DNA from: Pseudomonadota bacterium
GTDB taxonomy: Bacteria; Pseudomonadota; Gammaproteobacteria; Acidiferrobacterales; Acidiferrobacteraceae
NCBI GenBank assembly: GCA_021785035.1
Contig: JAJYGP010000013.1
Coordinates: 1 to 54,242, forward strand
DNA length: 54,242 nt
Direction: 5' to 3'
The notes under the pieces were generated by a model, which was given only the letters and a program-made list of their open reading frames with translations, did no database searches and was not told the origin of the DNA. Position 1 is the first letter of the stretch. Every line of letters starts with the position of its first letter. Of the stretch, positions 9,301 through 18,798 are shown one piece after another. The translations under genes were made by a program, and so were the position numbers.

Positions 9301-11652
9301 CTCAGCGGGCCCTGGATCTAGTGTGCCCGAGAACACGGGGGGTGCGGTCTCTTGATTGGGCGCTGTGAGCCCACCCGTCGCCCAAGCCTCAGTATCGACA
9401 GTAGGGGCGAGGGCGAAGGTCTCACTCGGCACGCTGGCCTCAGCCCGCGCCTCGGCTACCGAGTCCTCACACCCATCGACCAAGGCCTGCAGGGCCGCGC
9501 GGGTAGCGGCCATATAAGGCAAAGAGCCGCCCTTTTCGAGCGCTACCACCCAATCGCGCACAATCTCATAGGCCGCGCGAATCCAGTGGCGACAACCCAC
9601 GCTCGCCTCTCGCTGGCGGCCACGAATCTTATTGAAAAGCATTTCGGCGTCGTAGGCGAGCTCGGCGATTTCTCCGGCCTCAACCATGCGCCCGCTCCCC
9701 TTCAAGGTATGGAAGGCGCGGCGCGCCAACCCTATCGCTTCCTCGTCCGCTGCGTTGGCGTCCCAGGCCGGCAAGGCCTCTTCCAGTTGCCGCAGCGCTT
9801 GATGCGCATCCTCGAGAAAGACGGGGAGGATTTCGGGATCGATGGCAGGATGGTCGGCGGTCCCTGATGGGGCCGGGGCAACCGAGGCCGCGCGCGCACC
9901 CGAAGCGATCACCGGGGCTGACTCGGACCCCTCTGTGACACGCAAGCCCTGCTCGCCCACCACAGCATATAAAGCCTCGGTCAGCGCCGTGAGTTGGGCC
10001 TCTGGCAACGGTCGGCCGCGCTCTAAGCCAACGACCTCGGCCTCAAGTCCGGCGACGGCAGCCGCCAAGGCCTCAAGGGAAGCCGCCTTGGGAGTGAGCT
10101 GTCCGGATGAGAAACAGAGTAAAAGGGCATGCAGGCCGCGGGCCAACTCAGCGGCTCGACTCTCCTCCACGACCTGAAAAGCCGCCTCCACTTGGGCCGC
10201 CAAGGCCGGTAGACCAGCAAGCAACTCGCGATCACCGGCGGCCGCCACGAACGCCAAAAACCGTTCTTCAATCTGTTTTAAGTTCGCGCATATCTCGCCC
10301 CCGACCGCACCGATCAGCTGGCGCCGATCCTGCTCGGAAAGCGGCACTTCGGAGACCTCTACACCACTGGTATCAACGACCCCGAGCAAGCTCGCCAGGG
10401 CTTGACGCCGCTCCTTAATACCAAGCTCCCAGCCGCCACGGCCAGAGGGAACCTCGCGCGTCGCACTTTCTATCTGCAGTAGGGTCTGGGCTAGTGCCAT
10501 AGCCACTGCGCCGCTCTTCTCAAGTCGACCCTCCGAGACCGCACGGCAGACCCCAACGGCATCCTGGAGCAGACCTTCTAAAGGCGCAATCCCCAATACC
10601 GAGAACGTCTTGGCCATCTTCTCGAGCAGCTGTACGAGTTCCCCATCACGGGTGGCGCCCGTTTTTTGGCCCGGATCGAAACAGGTCGAAAGCAAGCTCT
10701 GCCCCAGGGCCAACTCTTGGCTAAGCGCGCTCGCCATCGAGCGCAAGGCGGCCCCCGATGGTATCGACAGATCGGCGGCCTCGCCGCCTAAGGCGAACGC
10801 GGCGCGAATAAGAAGGACCGCGCTCTCTTCGGACGGGCCCTCGCGCAGAACGAAGAGCATGTCGCGGGTCAAACGCTCACACCCGGCGCGCACTCCGCCC
10901 TTGTCTTGGCCATCGGCAAAGCGCCGCAAAAGCTGGTCCAAGCGACCGAGCAATTTCTTACTCTCAAGGCTTGGTTCCGCTTGCGCCGTCACAAAGCGAA
11001 CGAAAGCGCTCGCCACCCAGAGACATTGAGCAAGTGGCGCGAAGGCCACCGCCGCGCGCCATGTCTCAAGAGTCTCAGACATGGCTCGGCCATCGGCGAC
11101 CGAGCCTAAGCCCTTTAACCACTTTAAGAGCATCCCCTGGAAACGCGAGCGCTGCTTTCGAAAGATAGCGGCGAACCCGCTATCGTCGGCCACCGGGGAG
11201 ACCGGCGGGCGCACCGACAGATCGGGCGTGAAAAACGCCTGGGGTTTCAAAGGCTCGATTCCGCGCGCGCCCCGCAATTCATTCGCGAGCGGCAACAAGA
11301 AGAGCCCGTCGCCTAAGCCTTGCGCCTGCACCCTGTCGAGCATGTCTGGTAGCGACAGGATGACTCGAGCAAGCGGCTCGAGAACCGCTTCGCTGGGGGC
11401 CTCGACGCCCTGGAGCAAGGCCTGCACTGCGGCCTCGGCCTCCTCCACGAGCAGGGCCAGGACATCGAGCTCCACCATCTTTAACGTCCCGCCGACCTGG
11501 TGGAGATAGGTGGCGCAAAGCCTCAGTTTCGCCTCGTCTGTACGCTGCTCGGAAAACGCTTCGAGCGCGAGCCTCGCTTGCTTTAGGGTCTCATCAATCT
11601 CATCCTTGACCCATCCGAGCGTTCCGAGGTCCGTACTGCTTGTAGTGACCAT
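6316..11652 (-). CDS. chpA: hybrid chemosensory histidine kinase ChpA/PilL
   Basis: Giant CheA-type kinase (1778 residues) controlling type IV pilus twitching. Domains in order: a degenerate Hpt-like helix bundle with HQVGG near residue 50; Hpt domains with HTLKGSGRM (about 648), HTMQGSARS (about 854) and HTLKGGARM (about 1047), separated by Pro/Ala/Glu-rich linkers; a dimerisation region; an HATPase with IRNALDHGLE (about 1370) and GRGVGMDVV (about 1467); a CheW domain (about 1510-1640); and a C-terminal receiver with DVMLVDIEMPRMDGYE (phospho-Asp near 1706). The Pseudomonas ChpA is longer, with more phosphotransfer domains (established knowledge). It overlaps the downstream CheW-like gene by four bases and follows pilJ after 26 bases. 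Confidence 0.93.
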   Translation of the reverse strand: MVTTSSTDLGTLGWVKDEIDETLKQARLALEAFSEQRTDEAKLRLCATYLHQVGGTLKMVELDVLALLVEEAEAAVQALLQGVEAPSEAVLEPLARVILSLPDMLDRVQAQGLGDGLFLLPLANELRGARGIEPLKPQAFFTPDLSVRPPVSPVADDSGFAAIFRKQRSRFQGMLLKWLKGLGSVADGRAMSETLETWRAAVAFAPLAQCLWVASAFVRFVTAQAEPSLESKKLLGRLDQLLRRFADGQDKGGVRAGCERLTRDMLFVLREGPSEESAVLLIRAAFALGGEAADLSIPSGAALRSMASALSQELALGQSLLSTCFDPGQKTGATRDGELVQLLEKMAKTFSVLGIAPLEGLLQDAVGVCRAVSEGRLEKSGAVAMALAQTLLQIESATREVPSGRGGWELGIKERRQALASLLGVVDTSGVEVSEVPLSEQDRRQLIGAVGGEICANLKQIEERFLAFVAAAGDRELLAGLPALAAQVEAAFQVVEESRAAELARGLHALLLCFSSGQLTPKAASLEALAAAVAGLEAEVVGLERGRPLPEAQLTALTEALYAVVGEQGLRVTEGSESAPVIASGARAASVAPAPSGTADHPAIDPEILPVFLEDAHQALRQLEEALPAWDANAADEEAIGLARRAFHTLKGSGRMVEAGEIAELAYDAEMLFNKIRGRQREASVGCRHWIRAAYEIVRDWVVALEKGGSLPYMAATRAALQALVDGCEDSVAEARAEASVPSETFALAPTVDTEAWATGGLTAPNQETAPPVFSGTLDPGPAEFTPPEYQSEPDSLPDRAAALEPAGASPLADDVVLYDIFVAETQDHLAVLREAATSGPEALVSAVLLRVVHTMQGSARSVALGSMAEACAGLERYLQALELRQEPLGTEGTELLADLVEASETFLAALAVNRTASPDFAAVTTRLTNLFKSAQPTSALTWWQKNLELQETKEETVPVTTDLSTVPPSPQLNVTESPAPHRQESARAPSYAAPPAEAPTEAIDPELREIFRDEAHELLSTFETALGDWRAQRQNETLLQSLKRALHTLKGGARMCGVFRMGDFAHATEELLRRVEDGSCARDDQLFALLDTAAERLGGLYDDFLAGRSPPLAPADRDLLARLSGESSPAPDSVEVVESAVLEPVAAKEREVSADPPSTTVSEPTTLEDEAFKPEVATQVRVRTALLDRLVNYAGEVSIARSRMEQQVFSLREHLAELNGNVKRFRDQVRELEIQAESQIVFRTQVGEGNAAQDFDPLEFDRFSRLQQLSRGLTENLHDLITLHGTLDSVASQAEAVLQQQARVNTELQEGLMRTRMVGFATQGHRLRQIVRQTSREINKRAELVLSGVDVELDRHLLERMIAPFEHMIRNALDHGLESAAERQRLGKPAVGTIAIHAMQESGEIVIRFSDDGAGLNIERIRSKAIERKLVPPNVVVSDEQVMQFILLPGFSTASQITHLSGRGVGMDVVHSEVKKLGGAITVDTKAGRGTTFIIRLPLTLSITQALVVSCADQLFAVPLAAIINIVEAPGGAIQDALLQEHPTLRYGGRDYPFMDLTTRLGLVRGPDLPRKLPVLLLRLDAREIAVAVDDLSGTREVVVKPLGPQLAEIRGLFGATILGDGRVLLILDIPALWTEGDGLRLAAAPVEVPVAARPYVLVVDDSLTVRKVTSRFLQKQGYDVETAKDGIEALEQLRDRIPDVMLVDIEMPRMDGYELTSRIRDEPRLNRIPIIMITSRSGMKHRERAMSLGVDVYLGKPYQEDDLRKEIETLLRRGRP

Positions 11653-11678
11653 CTTACCCCCGGGCCGGCATGCCGACG

Positions 11679-13808
11679 TTAAGCCGGCAATTTAAAGCCG
11701 GCAACCGATGCCTGCAGCTCTCCTACGAGATCAGAAAGCTTGGCGATAGATTCCGCGGTCTGCTGAGTCCCCGCAGACGTCAAAGCCGTTGCTTCCTGAA
11801 TTTCACCCATACTGCTCGAGACCGTGGTCGCCGTTTCCGACTGGGTGTGCGCGTCTTTCGCGATACGCACGATAAGTCCCGAAAGCTGTTCGGAGACCGA
11901 CTCGATCTGGCCTAAGGCCTGACCGGCCGCATCGGCAAGCCGCGTCCCTTCTACCACCCCATTGGTCGCCTTCTCCATCGACGACACCGCCTCGTTGGTG
12001 TCGGCCTGAATCGTCTTCACGAGGTCTGCGATCTGCTTAGTCGCCGCGCCGGAGCGCTCGGCTAACCTCTGGACCTCGTCCGCCACCACCGCGAACCCGC
12101 GGCCCGCGTCGCCAGCCATGGCCGCCTGAATGGCCGCGTTCAAGGACAAAATGTTGGTTTGCTCGGCGATGTCGTTAATCAGTTCCACGATTTCACCGAT
12201 TTGCTGTGAGCTTTCCCCGAGCCGCTTGATGCGCTTTGCGGTCTCCTGGATCTGCTCGCGCATTTCATCCATACCCTTAATGGTATTTTGCACAGCCTCC
12301 GAGCCACGCTTGGCGGTCAAGACCGAGCCACGCGCCACCTCCACCGACTTCCCGGCGCTCTGCGACATCTCTTCCATGGACTTCGCCATGGCGCGGATCC
12401 TCTCCGTGGTCGCGAGAATCTGGGCGGCCTGACGGCTCGCCGCGTCGTTCAACTCCGCCGCGGTCCGCCGGCTTCGATCCGAAGCGGTAGCCACCTCTTG
12501 CGCCGTCGTGTTGATGCGGTACACAACGTTACGCATCTCCTTTACGGCATAGTTGATAGAGTCGGCGATAGCACCCGTGATTTGTTCCGTCACCTGAGGC
12601 TGAATGGTCAAATCGCCATCGGCCAAGTCACCCATCTCGTCTAGGAGCTTCAAGATCGCGTCTTGGGTCTCGCGGTTTTGATTAGCGCTTTGGCGTGCCC
12701 GAACCCGCTCATCGGCGACGAGCTTGCGGCCTAGCAATAGAAGGAAGAACAGGGACAATATCCCCATACCGTAGCCAGCATACTTCTCGAGCAGGCGGTG
12801 GTGAGCCAAAGCAACGTAGGCGTTGACCAAGGCCCGGCTTTGCGCCAAGAGTCGATTACTTTGACGGAAGATCAAGGTCCCGGCACGCTGGGCTACGAAC
12901 AGGGGCGCGGCGTCTGCCAAGATGCCCTGAACGCTTTCGTTCAAGGCCTTGAAGGCCTTTTTGGCCTGCTTAAACTTGCCTTGAGTCGCTGGGGGCAGCT
13001 GGGAGGCGAGTTGATCTTGGGTCTGACGAAAGAGCTTGGTGTCTTCGCCGAACTCGGCCGCCGCCACGGCTGCCGAGCTCCCGCCCTCGGCAAACAGGTT
13101 CACCTCCATCGTAATCCGCTGACTCAACATGCCCTGGCGAGCGGCCAAATAGATGAGCTGGCGGGACATATGGGCCCGTATTCCCCTGGTGACAATCTCA
13201 TCCCACAGCGCAAGCAGCATAGGCGCCGTCTGGTTCACCGTGGCCACATAGTCGTGCATCATCAGCGCCGGCTCTTCCTGCTTCACGATCTCGTCGACGT
13301 GATGGCGCACCTTAACCCAGCTTCCATTCAGCTTGACGAGCGCCGGGCGGACCGCGACCGGACTGGCCGGAATACCCAGGTGGCGGCTGCCGTTTTGCAA
13401 ACGGTCTATGATTTTTTGGTATTCGAGGCGCGAGTGCCGCAAGTCACTAAACGCACTTTCCTCACCCAAGGTCGCCGCCGCGGCGTCTTTCGCGATACGC
13501 TGCGAAAGCATCAAGAGCTGGTCGGACTGCTCTATATATGTTGAGTCGCGGTTCGCCTGTTCGGCATCGGACCCGAAAAGGAAGGCCACCGCGACGAGCG
13601 ACGCCACCATAAGCAACAGAAGCATCGACACGCTGGTCATGCTTCGGCCGCCGCGTGACTCCTTTTTGGCCTTTTTGGTCTTGGCGCCCTTAGCGGGCTG
13701 CGCCTGTACCTCAATATATTGCTCACCGCTGCCCGTGGCCATCGATGCCACTTCTTCGGTCGGCTGATCCAAAACGACCCCCTTCTTTTTGGACAGTCTC
13801 GCCACCAT
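11679..13808 (-). CDS. pilJ: methyl-accepting chemoreceptor PilJ
   Basis: Inner-membrane receptor feeding the ChpA kinase. The 709-residue protein has a basic cytosolic N-terminus, a first membrane helix ([17 protein letters not shown]), a roughly 290-residue periplasmic part with two PilJ-type helical repeats ([15 protein letters not shown] and [16 protein letters not shown]), a second helix ([12 protein letters not shown]), a HAMP-like segment, and a coiled-coil signalling domain with the hairpin-tip block [19 protein letters not shown]. The ATG at 13808 is preferred over 13844 because GAGGA lies ten bases upstream. It is the PilJ of a complete Pil-Chp set, although no methyltransferase gene (pilK) is seen here. 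Confidence 0.93.
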   Translation of the reverse strand: MVARLSKKKGVVLDQPTEEVASMATGSGEQYIEVQAQPAKGAKTKKAKKESRGGRSMTSVSMLLLLMVASLVAVAFLFGSDAEQANRDSTYIEQSDQLLMLSQRIAKDAAAATLGEESAFSDLRHSRLEYQKIIDRLQNGSRHLGIPASPVAVRPALVKLNGSWVKVRHHVDEIVKQEEPALMMHDYVATVNQTAPMLLALWDEIVTRGIRAHMSRQLIYLAARQGMLSQRITMEVNLFAEGGSSAAVAAAEFGEDTKLFRQTQDQLASQLPPATQGKFKQAKKAFKALNESVQGILADAAPLFVAQRAGTLIFRQSNRLLAQSRALVNAYVALAHHRLLEKYAGYGMGILSLFFLLLLGRKLVADERVRARQSANQNRETQDAILKLLDEMGDLADGDLTIQPQVTEQITGAIADSINYAVKEMRNVVYRINTTAQEVATASDRSRRTAAELNDAASRQAAQILATTERIRAMAKSMEEMSQSAGKSVEVARGSVLTAKRGSEAVQNTIKGMDEMREQIQETAKRIKRLGESSQQIGEIVELINDIAEQTNILSLNAAIQAAMAGDAGRGFAVVADEVQRLAERSGAATKQIADLVKTIQADTNEAVSSMEKATNGVVEGTRLADAAGQALGQIESVSEQLSGLIVRIAKDAHTQSETATTVSSSMGEIQEATALTSAGTQQTAESIAKLSDLVGELQASVAGFKLPA

Positions 13809-13864
13809 AAATAAAGTTCCTCGTAAACGTGCCCCTGCGCCCAATGACTTTCTCGCCGCTTTCT

Positions 13865-14410
13865 TTAGGCTGCGACGTGCTTGAAAGTCAAACTCTCAGT
13901 AAGTGAACGCAGATCAAATACGCCCCACAACGTGTTGTCTTGCATGAACGCTGTTTGCACATGCATAAGAACAGCATTGTCGAGCCCCGCGATGTCGCGC
14001 CGATCCCGCTCGGCATCGAAATGCTTCAAACCTAGGACTTCATTAACCAGCAAACCCGTACTGAATTCACCAACATGCATAACCAGCATGCGCACTTTAT
14101 CGTCGACCGCAACCGAAGGCTTACCGAAATATTCGGCGAGATCAATGACCGTGAGCAGCGTACCGCGAACATTGGCGATGCCCCTTACCCAACGCTTGGT
14201 GCCGGGAACCCGCGTCATCTCGGGTCGCACCAAAACTTCTGCTATCTGATCGAGGGACACCAGAAGCGATAAGCCCGAAAGACGAAAACCGAGACCACTC
14301 CAAAGCGGCGCGGCCTCGGTTTGCTCAGGTAGCCCCGGCGCGCTCTTACGCGCCCCTTCCTGCATCTTAAGAAGGAGAGCGAAGGCATTGTCTTGGGCGA
14401 TATCGCTCAC
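13865..14410 (-). CDS. pilI: CheW-like adaptor PilI
   Basis: A 181-residue CheW-domain protein linking PilJ to ChpA. The domain begins after about 45 residues with [21 protein letters not shown], continues through [21 protein letters not shown] (the receptor-binding stretch, shared with PilI of Pseudomonas), [12 protein letters not shown], and VLGLKHF. The start overlaps the pilH stop by four bases (ATGA), indicating coupled translation. Position and sequence both support PilI rather than a generic CheW. Confidence 0.92.
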   Translation of the reverse strand: MSDIAQDNAFALLLKMQEGARKSAPGLPEQTEAAPLWSGLGFRLSGLSLLVSLDQIAEVLVRPEMTRVPGTKRWVRGIANVRGTLLTVIDLAEYFGKPSVAVDDKVRMLVMHVGEFSTGLLVNEVLGLKHFDAERDRRDIAGLDNAVLMHVQTAFMQDNTLWGVFDLRSLTESLTFKHVAA

Positions 14411-14769
14411 AACGCCCGAATCTTCTCAAGTAACACGCTTTCCACCACCGGCTTCACGATATAATCCTTTGCCCCCTGACGTAGACCCCAGGCCTTATCG
14501 GTTTCCTGGCCTTTGGTGGTGCAAATAATGATCGGAATGCCCGCCGTAGCCGGACTCTTGGAGATAGTGCGGGTCGCCTCAAAGCCGCTCATGCCCGGCA
14601 TCACGACATCCATAAGAATGAGATCGGGCCGCATACCCTTTAGTTTCTCTATTCCCTCTTCGCCGCTACGCGCAGTCGAGATAGTGAAACCGTTGCGCGT
14701 CAGCATTTCCTGCAAAAGATGCAATTCGGTGGGAGAATCGTCGACCACGAGAATGCTTTTGATAGCCAT
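14407..14769 (-). CDS. pilH: CheY-like response regulator PilH
   Basis: A single receiver domain of 120 residues without an output domain, phosphorylated by ChpA. It has the acidic pocket DD at residues 10-11, the phospho-acceptor Asp54 in ILMDVVMPGM, the Thr switch in ICTTKGQETDKAWG, and the conserved Lys in DYIVKPV. In Pseudomonas, PilH counteracts PilG and acts with the retraction machinery (established knowledge). It lies between pilG and pilI in the usual order, 66 bases after pilG and overlapping pilI by four. Confidence 0.93.
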   Translation of the reverse strand: MAIKSILVVDDSPTELHLLQEMLTRNGFTISTARSGEEGIEKLKGMRPDLILMDVVMPGMSGFEATRTISKSPATAGIPIIICTTKGQETDKAWGLRQGAKDYIVKPVVESVLLEKIRAL

Positions 14770-14835
14770 TAATTATTCTCTCCTTTACTGATGAATAGGG
14801 CCCGCGGAGACGCTCGTCCGAATACTATGCGCGCA

Positions 14836-15201
14836 TTAATGCACATACTTACTTATAACCTCGATGAGTTCTTCCTGGGTAAAGGGCTTGTTGACATGCT
14901 CCTCCGAACCGGCGATACGGCCGCGGGCCTTGTCAAAGAGACCGTCTTTGCTCGAAAGCATAATGACCGGAATATGCTTAAAAGCTTTATTGTTTTTGAT
15001 TAAAAGGCAGGTCTGATACCCATCCAGGCGGGGCATCATGATGTCGACAAAAATGATGTCGGGCTTACGGTCGGTAATAACAGACATGGCCTCAAAACCG
15101 TCCCCCGCCGTAAATACGTCGTAGCCGGCCTTCTTCAAGAGGGCCTCAGCCGTTCGTCGGATAGTATTGCTGTCATCGATTACCATGACCTTGATGCTCA
15201 C
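14836..15201 (-). CDS. pilG: CheY-like response regulator PilG
   Basis: A single receiver domain of about 121 residues, first gene of the operon. Acidic pair at residues 9-10 (VMVIDDSNTIRRTAEALLKK), phospho-Asp53 in FVDIMMPRLDGYQTC, and the PilG-specific tail SSKDGLFDKARGRIAGSEE. In Pseudomonas PilG promotes pilus extension and links to cAMP control (established knowledge). The GTG at 15201 is preferred because GAGGGG lies four to five bases upstream; the ATG pair at 15213-15216 has a poorer ribosome binding site. It is divergent from gshA. Confidence 0.92.
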   Translation of the reverse strand: MSIKVMVIDDSNTIRRTAEALLKKAGYDVFTAGDGFEAMSVITDRKPDIIFVDIMMPRLDGYQTCLLIKNNKAFKHIPVIMLSSKDGLFDKARGRIAGSEEHVNKPFTQEELIEVISKYVH

Positions 15202-15472
15202 AAGACCCCTCATCATCGCCCATCAGGGGGACACGCCGCTCAGGTCACTCCTGCGCTTATTCGTGCACCCTTATGATTTAGTAGCATAACCCTTAGGCAA
15301 AATCCATTTTTTAGGTCTATAGAGAAAGATTCTAACCGCTTGCGGGCCGAGATACCAACTTCACCACTGAGCGCGCCGATTAGCCGCCCAAACGGCAGGC
15401 AGTCCCCCCTCTCTTTCCTTTCGCCACCGCAAAATGTCACTATTCGCCCTTATATTGGATACGGGGTGAGCT
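15202..15472. promoter_or_regulatory. divergent intergenic region between pilG and gshA
   Basis: This gap of about 270 bases must carry the promoters of both the Pil-Chp operon and the gshA-gshB operon. On the minus strand a weak pair is TTGCCT near 15302-15297, with an A/T-rich segment ATCATA about 17 bases downstream. On the plus strand TATATT near 15450 is a possible -10 without a good -35. Neither pair is convincing. No open reading frame with family features was seen. GGGGTGAGCT before the gshA ATG is a reasonable ribosome binding site. Confidence 0.35.
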
Positions 15473-16786
15473 ATGGGCCTTCCGCCACTACATCAGGCCG
15501 TTCCACACCTGACGACGGCTCTGACCGGACCGCTGTTGGCGATTGAAGAACGGCTTTTGCAACGACAGACCGAAATTGAACAATGGTTCCACGAACGGTG
15601 GCTCGCCACCCAAGCCCCATTCTACGCCTCGGTCGATCTTCGGAATGCGGGCTTTAAGCTGGCGCCAGTTGATACCAATCTGTTCCCGGCCGGGTTCAAC
15701 AACCTGAACCCGGCGTTCCATCCGCTTTGCGTGCAAGCCTTGCAGGCGGCCGTGGAACGTCTGTGCCCGACGGCCTCACGTATCCTTCTGGTTCCGGAAA
15801 ACCACACCCGCAACACCTTTTACTGGGACAATATGGGGGCGCTCGTCGCCCTGCTTGAACGCGCTGGCTACCGGGTGCGGGTCGGATCATTGCTGCCTGG
15901 CGAAGGCGCTCGGCAGGCCATCACCTTATCCAACGGGCGTACGATCCAGCTCGAGCCCATCATTCGCGAACGGGGTCGAGTCGGGGTCGAAGGCTTCAAT
16001 CCCTGCTTTGTGCTACTCAACAACGATCTTTCGGCCGGACCCCCGGAGATACTGAAGGATCTGGAACAGGCGGTCGTGCCACCACTCGCGCTCGGCTGGT
16101 GGAACCGACTGAAGTCCGACCACTTCACGCAATACCGGCGGCTCACGGTCGAGTTTGGTGAACTCACCGACATCGACCCGTGGCTTATTGACCCCCTCTT
16201 CCGCCGCTGCGGGCGTATCGATTTCCATAAGCGCGAGGGCGAGGACTGTCTGGCCGAGAACGTGGAAACCGTGCTCCAGGGAATTCGTAACAAGTACCGC
16301 GAATACGGCATCACCCAAGACCCGTTCGTGATCGTAAAGGCCGATGCCGGCACCTACGGCATGGGTATTATGACCGTCCGGGATGCCGCCGAAGTCCGCC
16401 ACCTAAACCGCAAACAGCGCAATAAAATGGCAACCATCAAGGAAGGCCAGACAGTCCAGGAAGTCATGGTCCAAGAAGGCGTCTACACGTTCGAGACCCT
16501 CGGGCCCGACCAAGCTGTGGCGGAACCGGTGGTTTATATGGTCGATCGCTTTGTAGTCGGCGGGTTTTACCGCGTCCACAGCTCGCGTGGAATCGACGAA
16601 AACCTGAACGCCCCGGGCATGGAGTTTCGGTCGCTGGCGTTTGCCGATTCCTGCACCAACCCGGACGGCAACCAGGCCCCGGACGCCGGCCCGAACCGAT
16701 TTTATGCCTACGGGGTGATCGGTCGACTGGCCCTGCTCGCGGCCGCTCGCGAACTCCACGACGCCCCGAAAGGCGCGATCGTATGA
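15473..16786 (+). CDS. gshA: glutamate-cysteine ligase, proteobacterial type 2
   Basis: ATP-dependent ligase joining glutamate and cysteine, the first step of glutathione synthesis. The 437-residue protein belongs to the GshA form first described in Acidithiobacillus rather than the E. coli form. Recognised blocks are the region YASVDLRNAGFKLAPVDTNL, FPAGFNNLN, VPENHTRNTFYWDN, and VKADAGTYGMGIMTV near residue 290, an ATP-grasp-like segment. It overlaps gshB by four bases (ATGA), so the two glutathione enzymes are translationally coupled. Glutathione persulfide is a likely intermediate in sulfur oxidation, which gives the pair added weight in this organism (inference). Confidence 0.92.
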   Translation: MGLPPLHQAVPHLTTALTGPLLAIEERLLQRQTEIEQWFHERWLATQAPFYASVDLRNAGFKLAPVDTNLFPAGFNNLNPAFHPLCVQALQAAVERLCPTASRILLVPENHTRNTFYWDNMGALVALLERAGYRVRVGSLLPGEGARQAITLSNGRTIQLEPIIRERGRVGVEGFNPCFVLLNNDLSAGPPEILKDLEQAVVPPLALGWWNRLKSDHFTQYRRLTVEFGELTDIDPWLIDPLFRRCGRIDFHKREGEDCLAENVETVLQGIRNKYREYGITQDPFVIVKADAGTYGMGIMTVRDAAEVRHLNRKQRNKMATIKEGQTVQEVMVQEGVYTFETLGPDQAVAEPVVYMVDRFVVGGFYRVHSSRGIDENLNAPGMEFRSLAFADSCTNPDGNQAPDAGPNRFYAYGVIGRLALLAAARELHDAPKGAIV

Positions 16787-17733
16787 GCCGACGGCTGGGC
16801 GTCATCATGGACGCGGTCGAGCACATCAAAGGTTACAAGGACACGACGGTCGGCCTGCTGCGGGAGGCGCAAAAACGGGGTTATGAGATCGACTACCTGG
16901 AGATCGCCGACCTCGAGCTGCGTAACCAAGACCTCATGGCTCACGCCCGGCCGCTGGAGATCCAAGCCTCGGACCAAGCCTGGTATCGCCTGGGCACAGC
17001 CCGCGAGATCGCCGTATGCGAGCTCGACGTGATCTTGATGCGCAAAGATCCGCCCTTCAATATGAATTACATCTATACGACCTATCTTCTCGAACACGCG
17101 GAACGGGCGGGTGTTCTTGTGGTCAACAAGCCATCGAGTCTGCGCGATGCCAATGAGAAGCTGTTTGCGACCTGGTTTCCCGAGTGTACGCCCCCGACGC
17201 TTGTGACTTGTCGTCAGGCGGCCTTGCGGGCCTTCCTCGAAAAGCACGAGGACATTGTCGTAAAGCCTTTGGACGGCATGGGCGGCGCCTCGATATTTCG
17301 GGTGACGAAAGACGATCCGAACCGGAACGTCATATTCGAGACGATGACCGACTACGAACAGCGCTTTATGATGGCCCAACGGTACCTGCCGGCCATACGT
17401 GATGGGGACAAACGTATTTTGATGATAGACGGACAGCCGGTTCCTTATGCTGTGGCGCGCATCCCAGCCCCCGGAGAAACACGTGGCAATCTGGCGGCCG
17501 GCGGTCGCGCTGTTCCCCAAGCCTTAAGCGAATCCGATCGGAGAATCTGCACCGCGGTCGGACCCACCCTGCGCGACAAGGGACTGCTCTTTGTCGGACT
17601 GGATGTGATCGGAGATGCGTTGACCGAAATCAACGTGACAAGCCCGACGGGTATGCGTGAGCTCGAAACAGCCGGCCACCGAGATATTGCTGGGCGGCTT
17701 TTTGAGGCCATCGAACAAAGAATCGGACGGTGA
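16783..17733 (+). CDS. gshB: glutathione synthetase
   Basis: ATP-grasp enzyme adding glycine to gamma-glutamylcysteine. The 316 residues match the usual length. It opens with GVIMDAVEHIKGYKDTTVGL, then MRKDPPFNMNYIYTTYLLE, the phosphate-binding VVKPLDGMGGASIFRV, and the C-terminal catalytic block GLLFVGLDVIGDALTEINVTSP. Its start overlaps the gshA stop by four bases, and a tonB-like gene starts ten bases after its stop. The neighbourhood gshB-tonB-algH-ruvX-pyrR-pyrB-pyrC' matches the Pseudomonas order. Confidence 0.96.
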   Translation: MSRRLGVIMDAVEHIKGYKDTTVGLLREAQKRGYEIDYLEIADLELRNQDLMAHARPLEIQASDQAWYRLGTAREIAVCELDVILMRKDPPFNMNYIYTTYLLEHAERAGVLVVNKPSSLRDANEKLFATWFPECTPPTLVTCRQAALRAFLEKHEDIVVKPLDGMGGASIFRVTKDDPNRNVIFETMTDYEQRFMMAQRYLPAIRDGDKRILMIDGQPVPYAVARIPAPGETRGNLAAGGRAVPQALSESDRRICTAVGPTLRDKGLLFVGLDVIGDALTEINVTSPTGMRELETAGHRDIAGRLFEAIEQRIGR

Positions 17734-17743
17734 GCAAGCGGGC

Positions 17744-18613
17744 ATGAGCGAGGCACGCCTTAAACCTGCAGACAGGCTCGGCATTGCCCTGTTTCTGGCC
17801 GTGCTCTTCCACCTCGTCGTGATCCTCGGTCTGCGTTTTCGCCTGCCACGGGGCACTGAGAGCCATGCCCTCGACGTGACCTTGGTCCAGACGCGCAGCA
17901 CAACACCTCCGCGCCACGCGTCACGCCTAGCCCAAGTTAATGTGCAAGGCGGCGGCGGAAGCCATAAGCGACGATTAGCCCACACGCCGTTTGCGGCCAC
18001 CCGGAACGGCGGAGCCAATCAGCAGCGCAAGGCCGAGCGGCACCAGACCGCAACGAAGCGCAAACAGCTACGCCTACTGCATACCCTCCGGTCCCCACTC
18101 CAAGTGACCCTGACAAAGCCGACCCGGCGACTCCATGCCGCCTTGGCCCGGGAGCTCGGTCTTACCCAACAATTTGCCGCCGAAGAGGCCCGACTCAAGG
18201 CGGAAATCCGCCGCGATTGGCGCGTAGCCCAGGCCCGAGGGACCGGCCGGGGGGGGGTCAACGCCCGGAGGTTCGCGTATGCAACCTACATCGCGCGCTG
18301 GAATCACCATATGGAGCATCTCGGTAGCCGCCAATACCATCGGCTGCTCGCCGGGCGAGCGCTCACGGGATCTCTGGTGCTCGCTGTCAGCATTCGCGCC
18401 AACGGGAGCCTTGCGAGAGTCAAGGTGATCCGCGGATCCCGCCACCTGATACTCAATGCCGCAGCCATAGCGATGGTCCGACACGCGGCTCCGTTTGCAC
18501 CACTCCCAGCGGTTGGAAAGACACCGCTTTCTGTTCTCCCGATTATTGAGACCTGGCATTTTCGTGGCGGACGCATGGCTCGGGCCCAACCCTCGACGAC
18601 CACGGCCCCGTGA
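17744..18613 (+). CDS. TonB-family energy transducer (TonB3-like)
   Basis: A 289-residue protein with one N-terminal membrane helix (LGIALFLAVLFHLVVILGL), a basic, Ala/Arg/Gln-rich periplasmic middle with a helical EEARLKAEIRRDW stretch, and a C-terminal TonB domain (about residues 185-280) with ALTGSLVLAVSIRANGSL and VIRGSRHLILNAAAIAMVRH. The usual proline-rich spacer is weak. In Pseudomonas the gene in this position, tonB3, is needed for twitching motility (established knowledge), so a link with the neighbouring pil genes is plausible. The ATG at 17744 gives a normal start; the longer reading from 17657 would overlap gshB. Confidence 0.85.
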   Translation: MSEARLKPADRLGIALFLAVLFHLVVILGLRFRLPRGTESHALDVTLVQTRSTTPPRHASRLAQVNVQGGGGSHKRRLAHTPFAATRNGGANQQRKAERHQTATKRKQLRLLHTLRSPLQVTLTKPTRRLHAALARELGLTQQFAAEEARLKAEIRRDWRVAQARGTGRGGVNARRFAYATYIARWNHHMEHLGSRQYHRLLAGRALTGSLVLAVSIRANGSLARVKVIRGSRHLILNAAAIAMVRHAAPFAPLPAVGKTPLSVLPIIETWHFRGGRMARAQPSTTTAP

Positions 18614-18798
18614 CCCCGGGCCTCCCTTGAAACGACTCCGGGCATGCCGGATACTAGGACCATCGTTATCATGAGCTCCACCGAAAACGGGGACTTACTG
18701 GGGATTGCGTTAACAACCGTACCGCTCACATAAAGCCGGTTCGGCGGACCTAAAACCTCGAGCCACCCGCTCATCACTGTTTCGCTGCGAGGGACACC

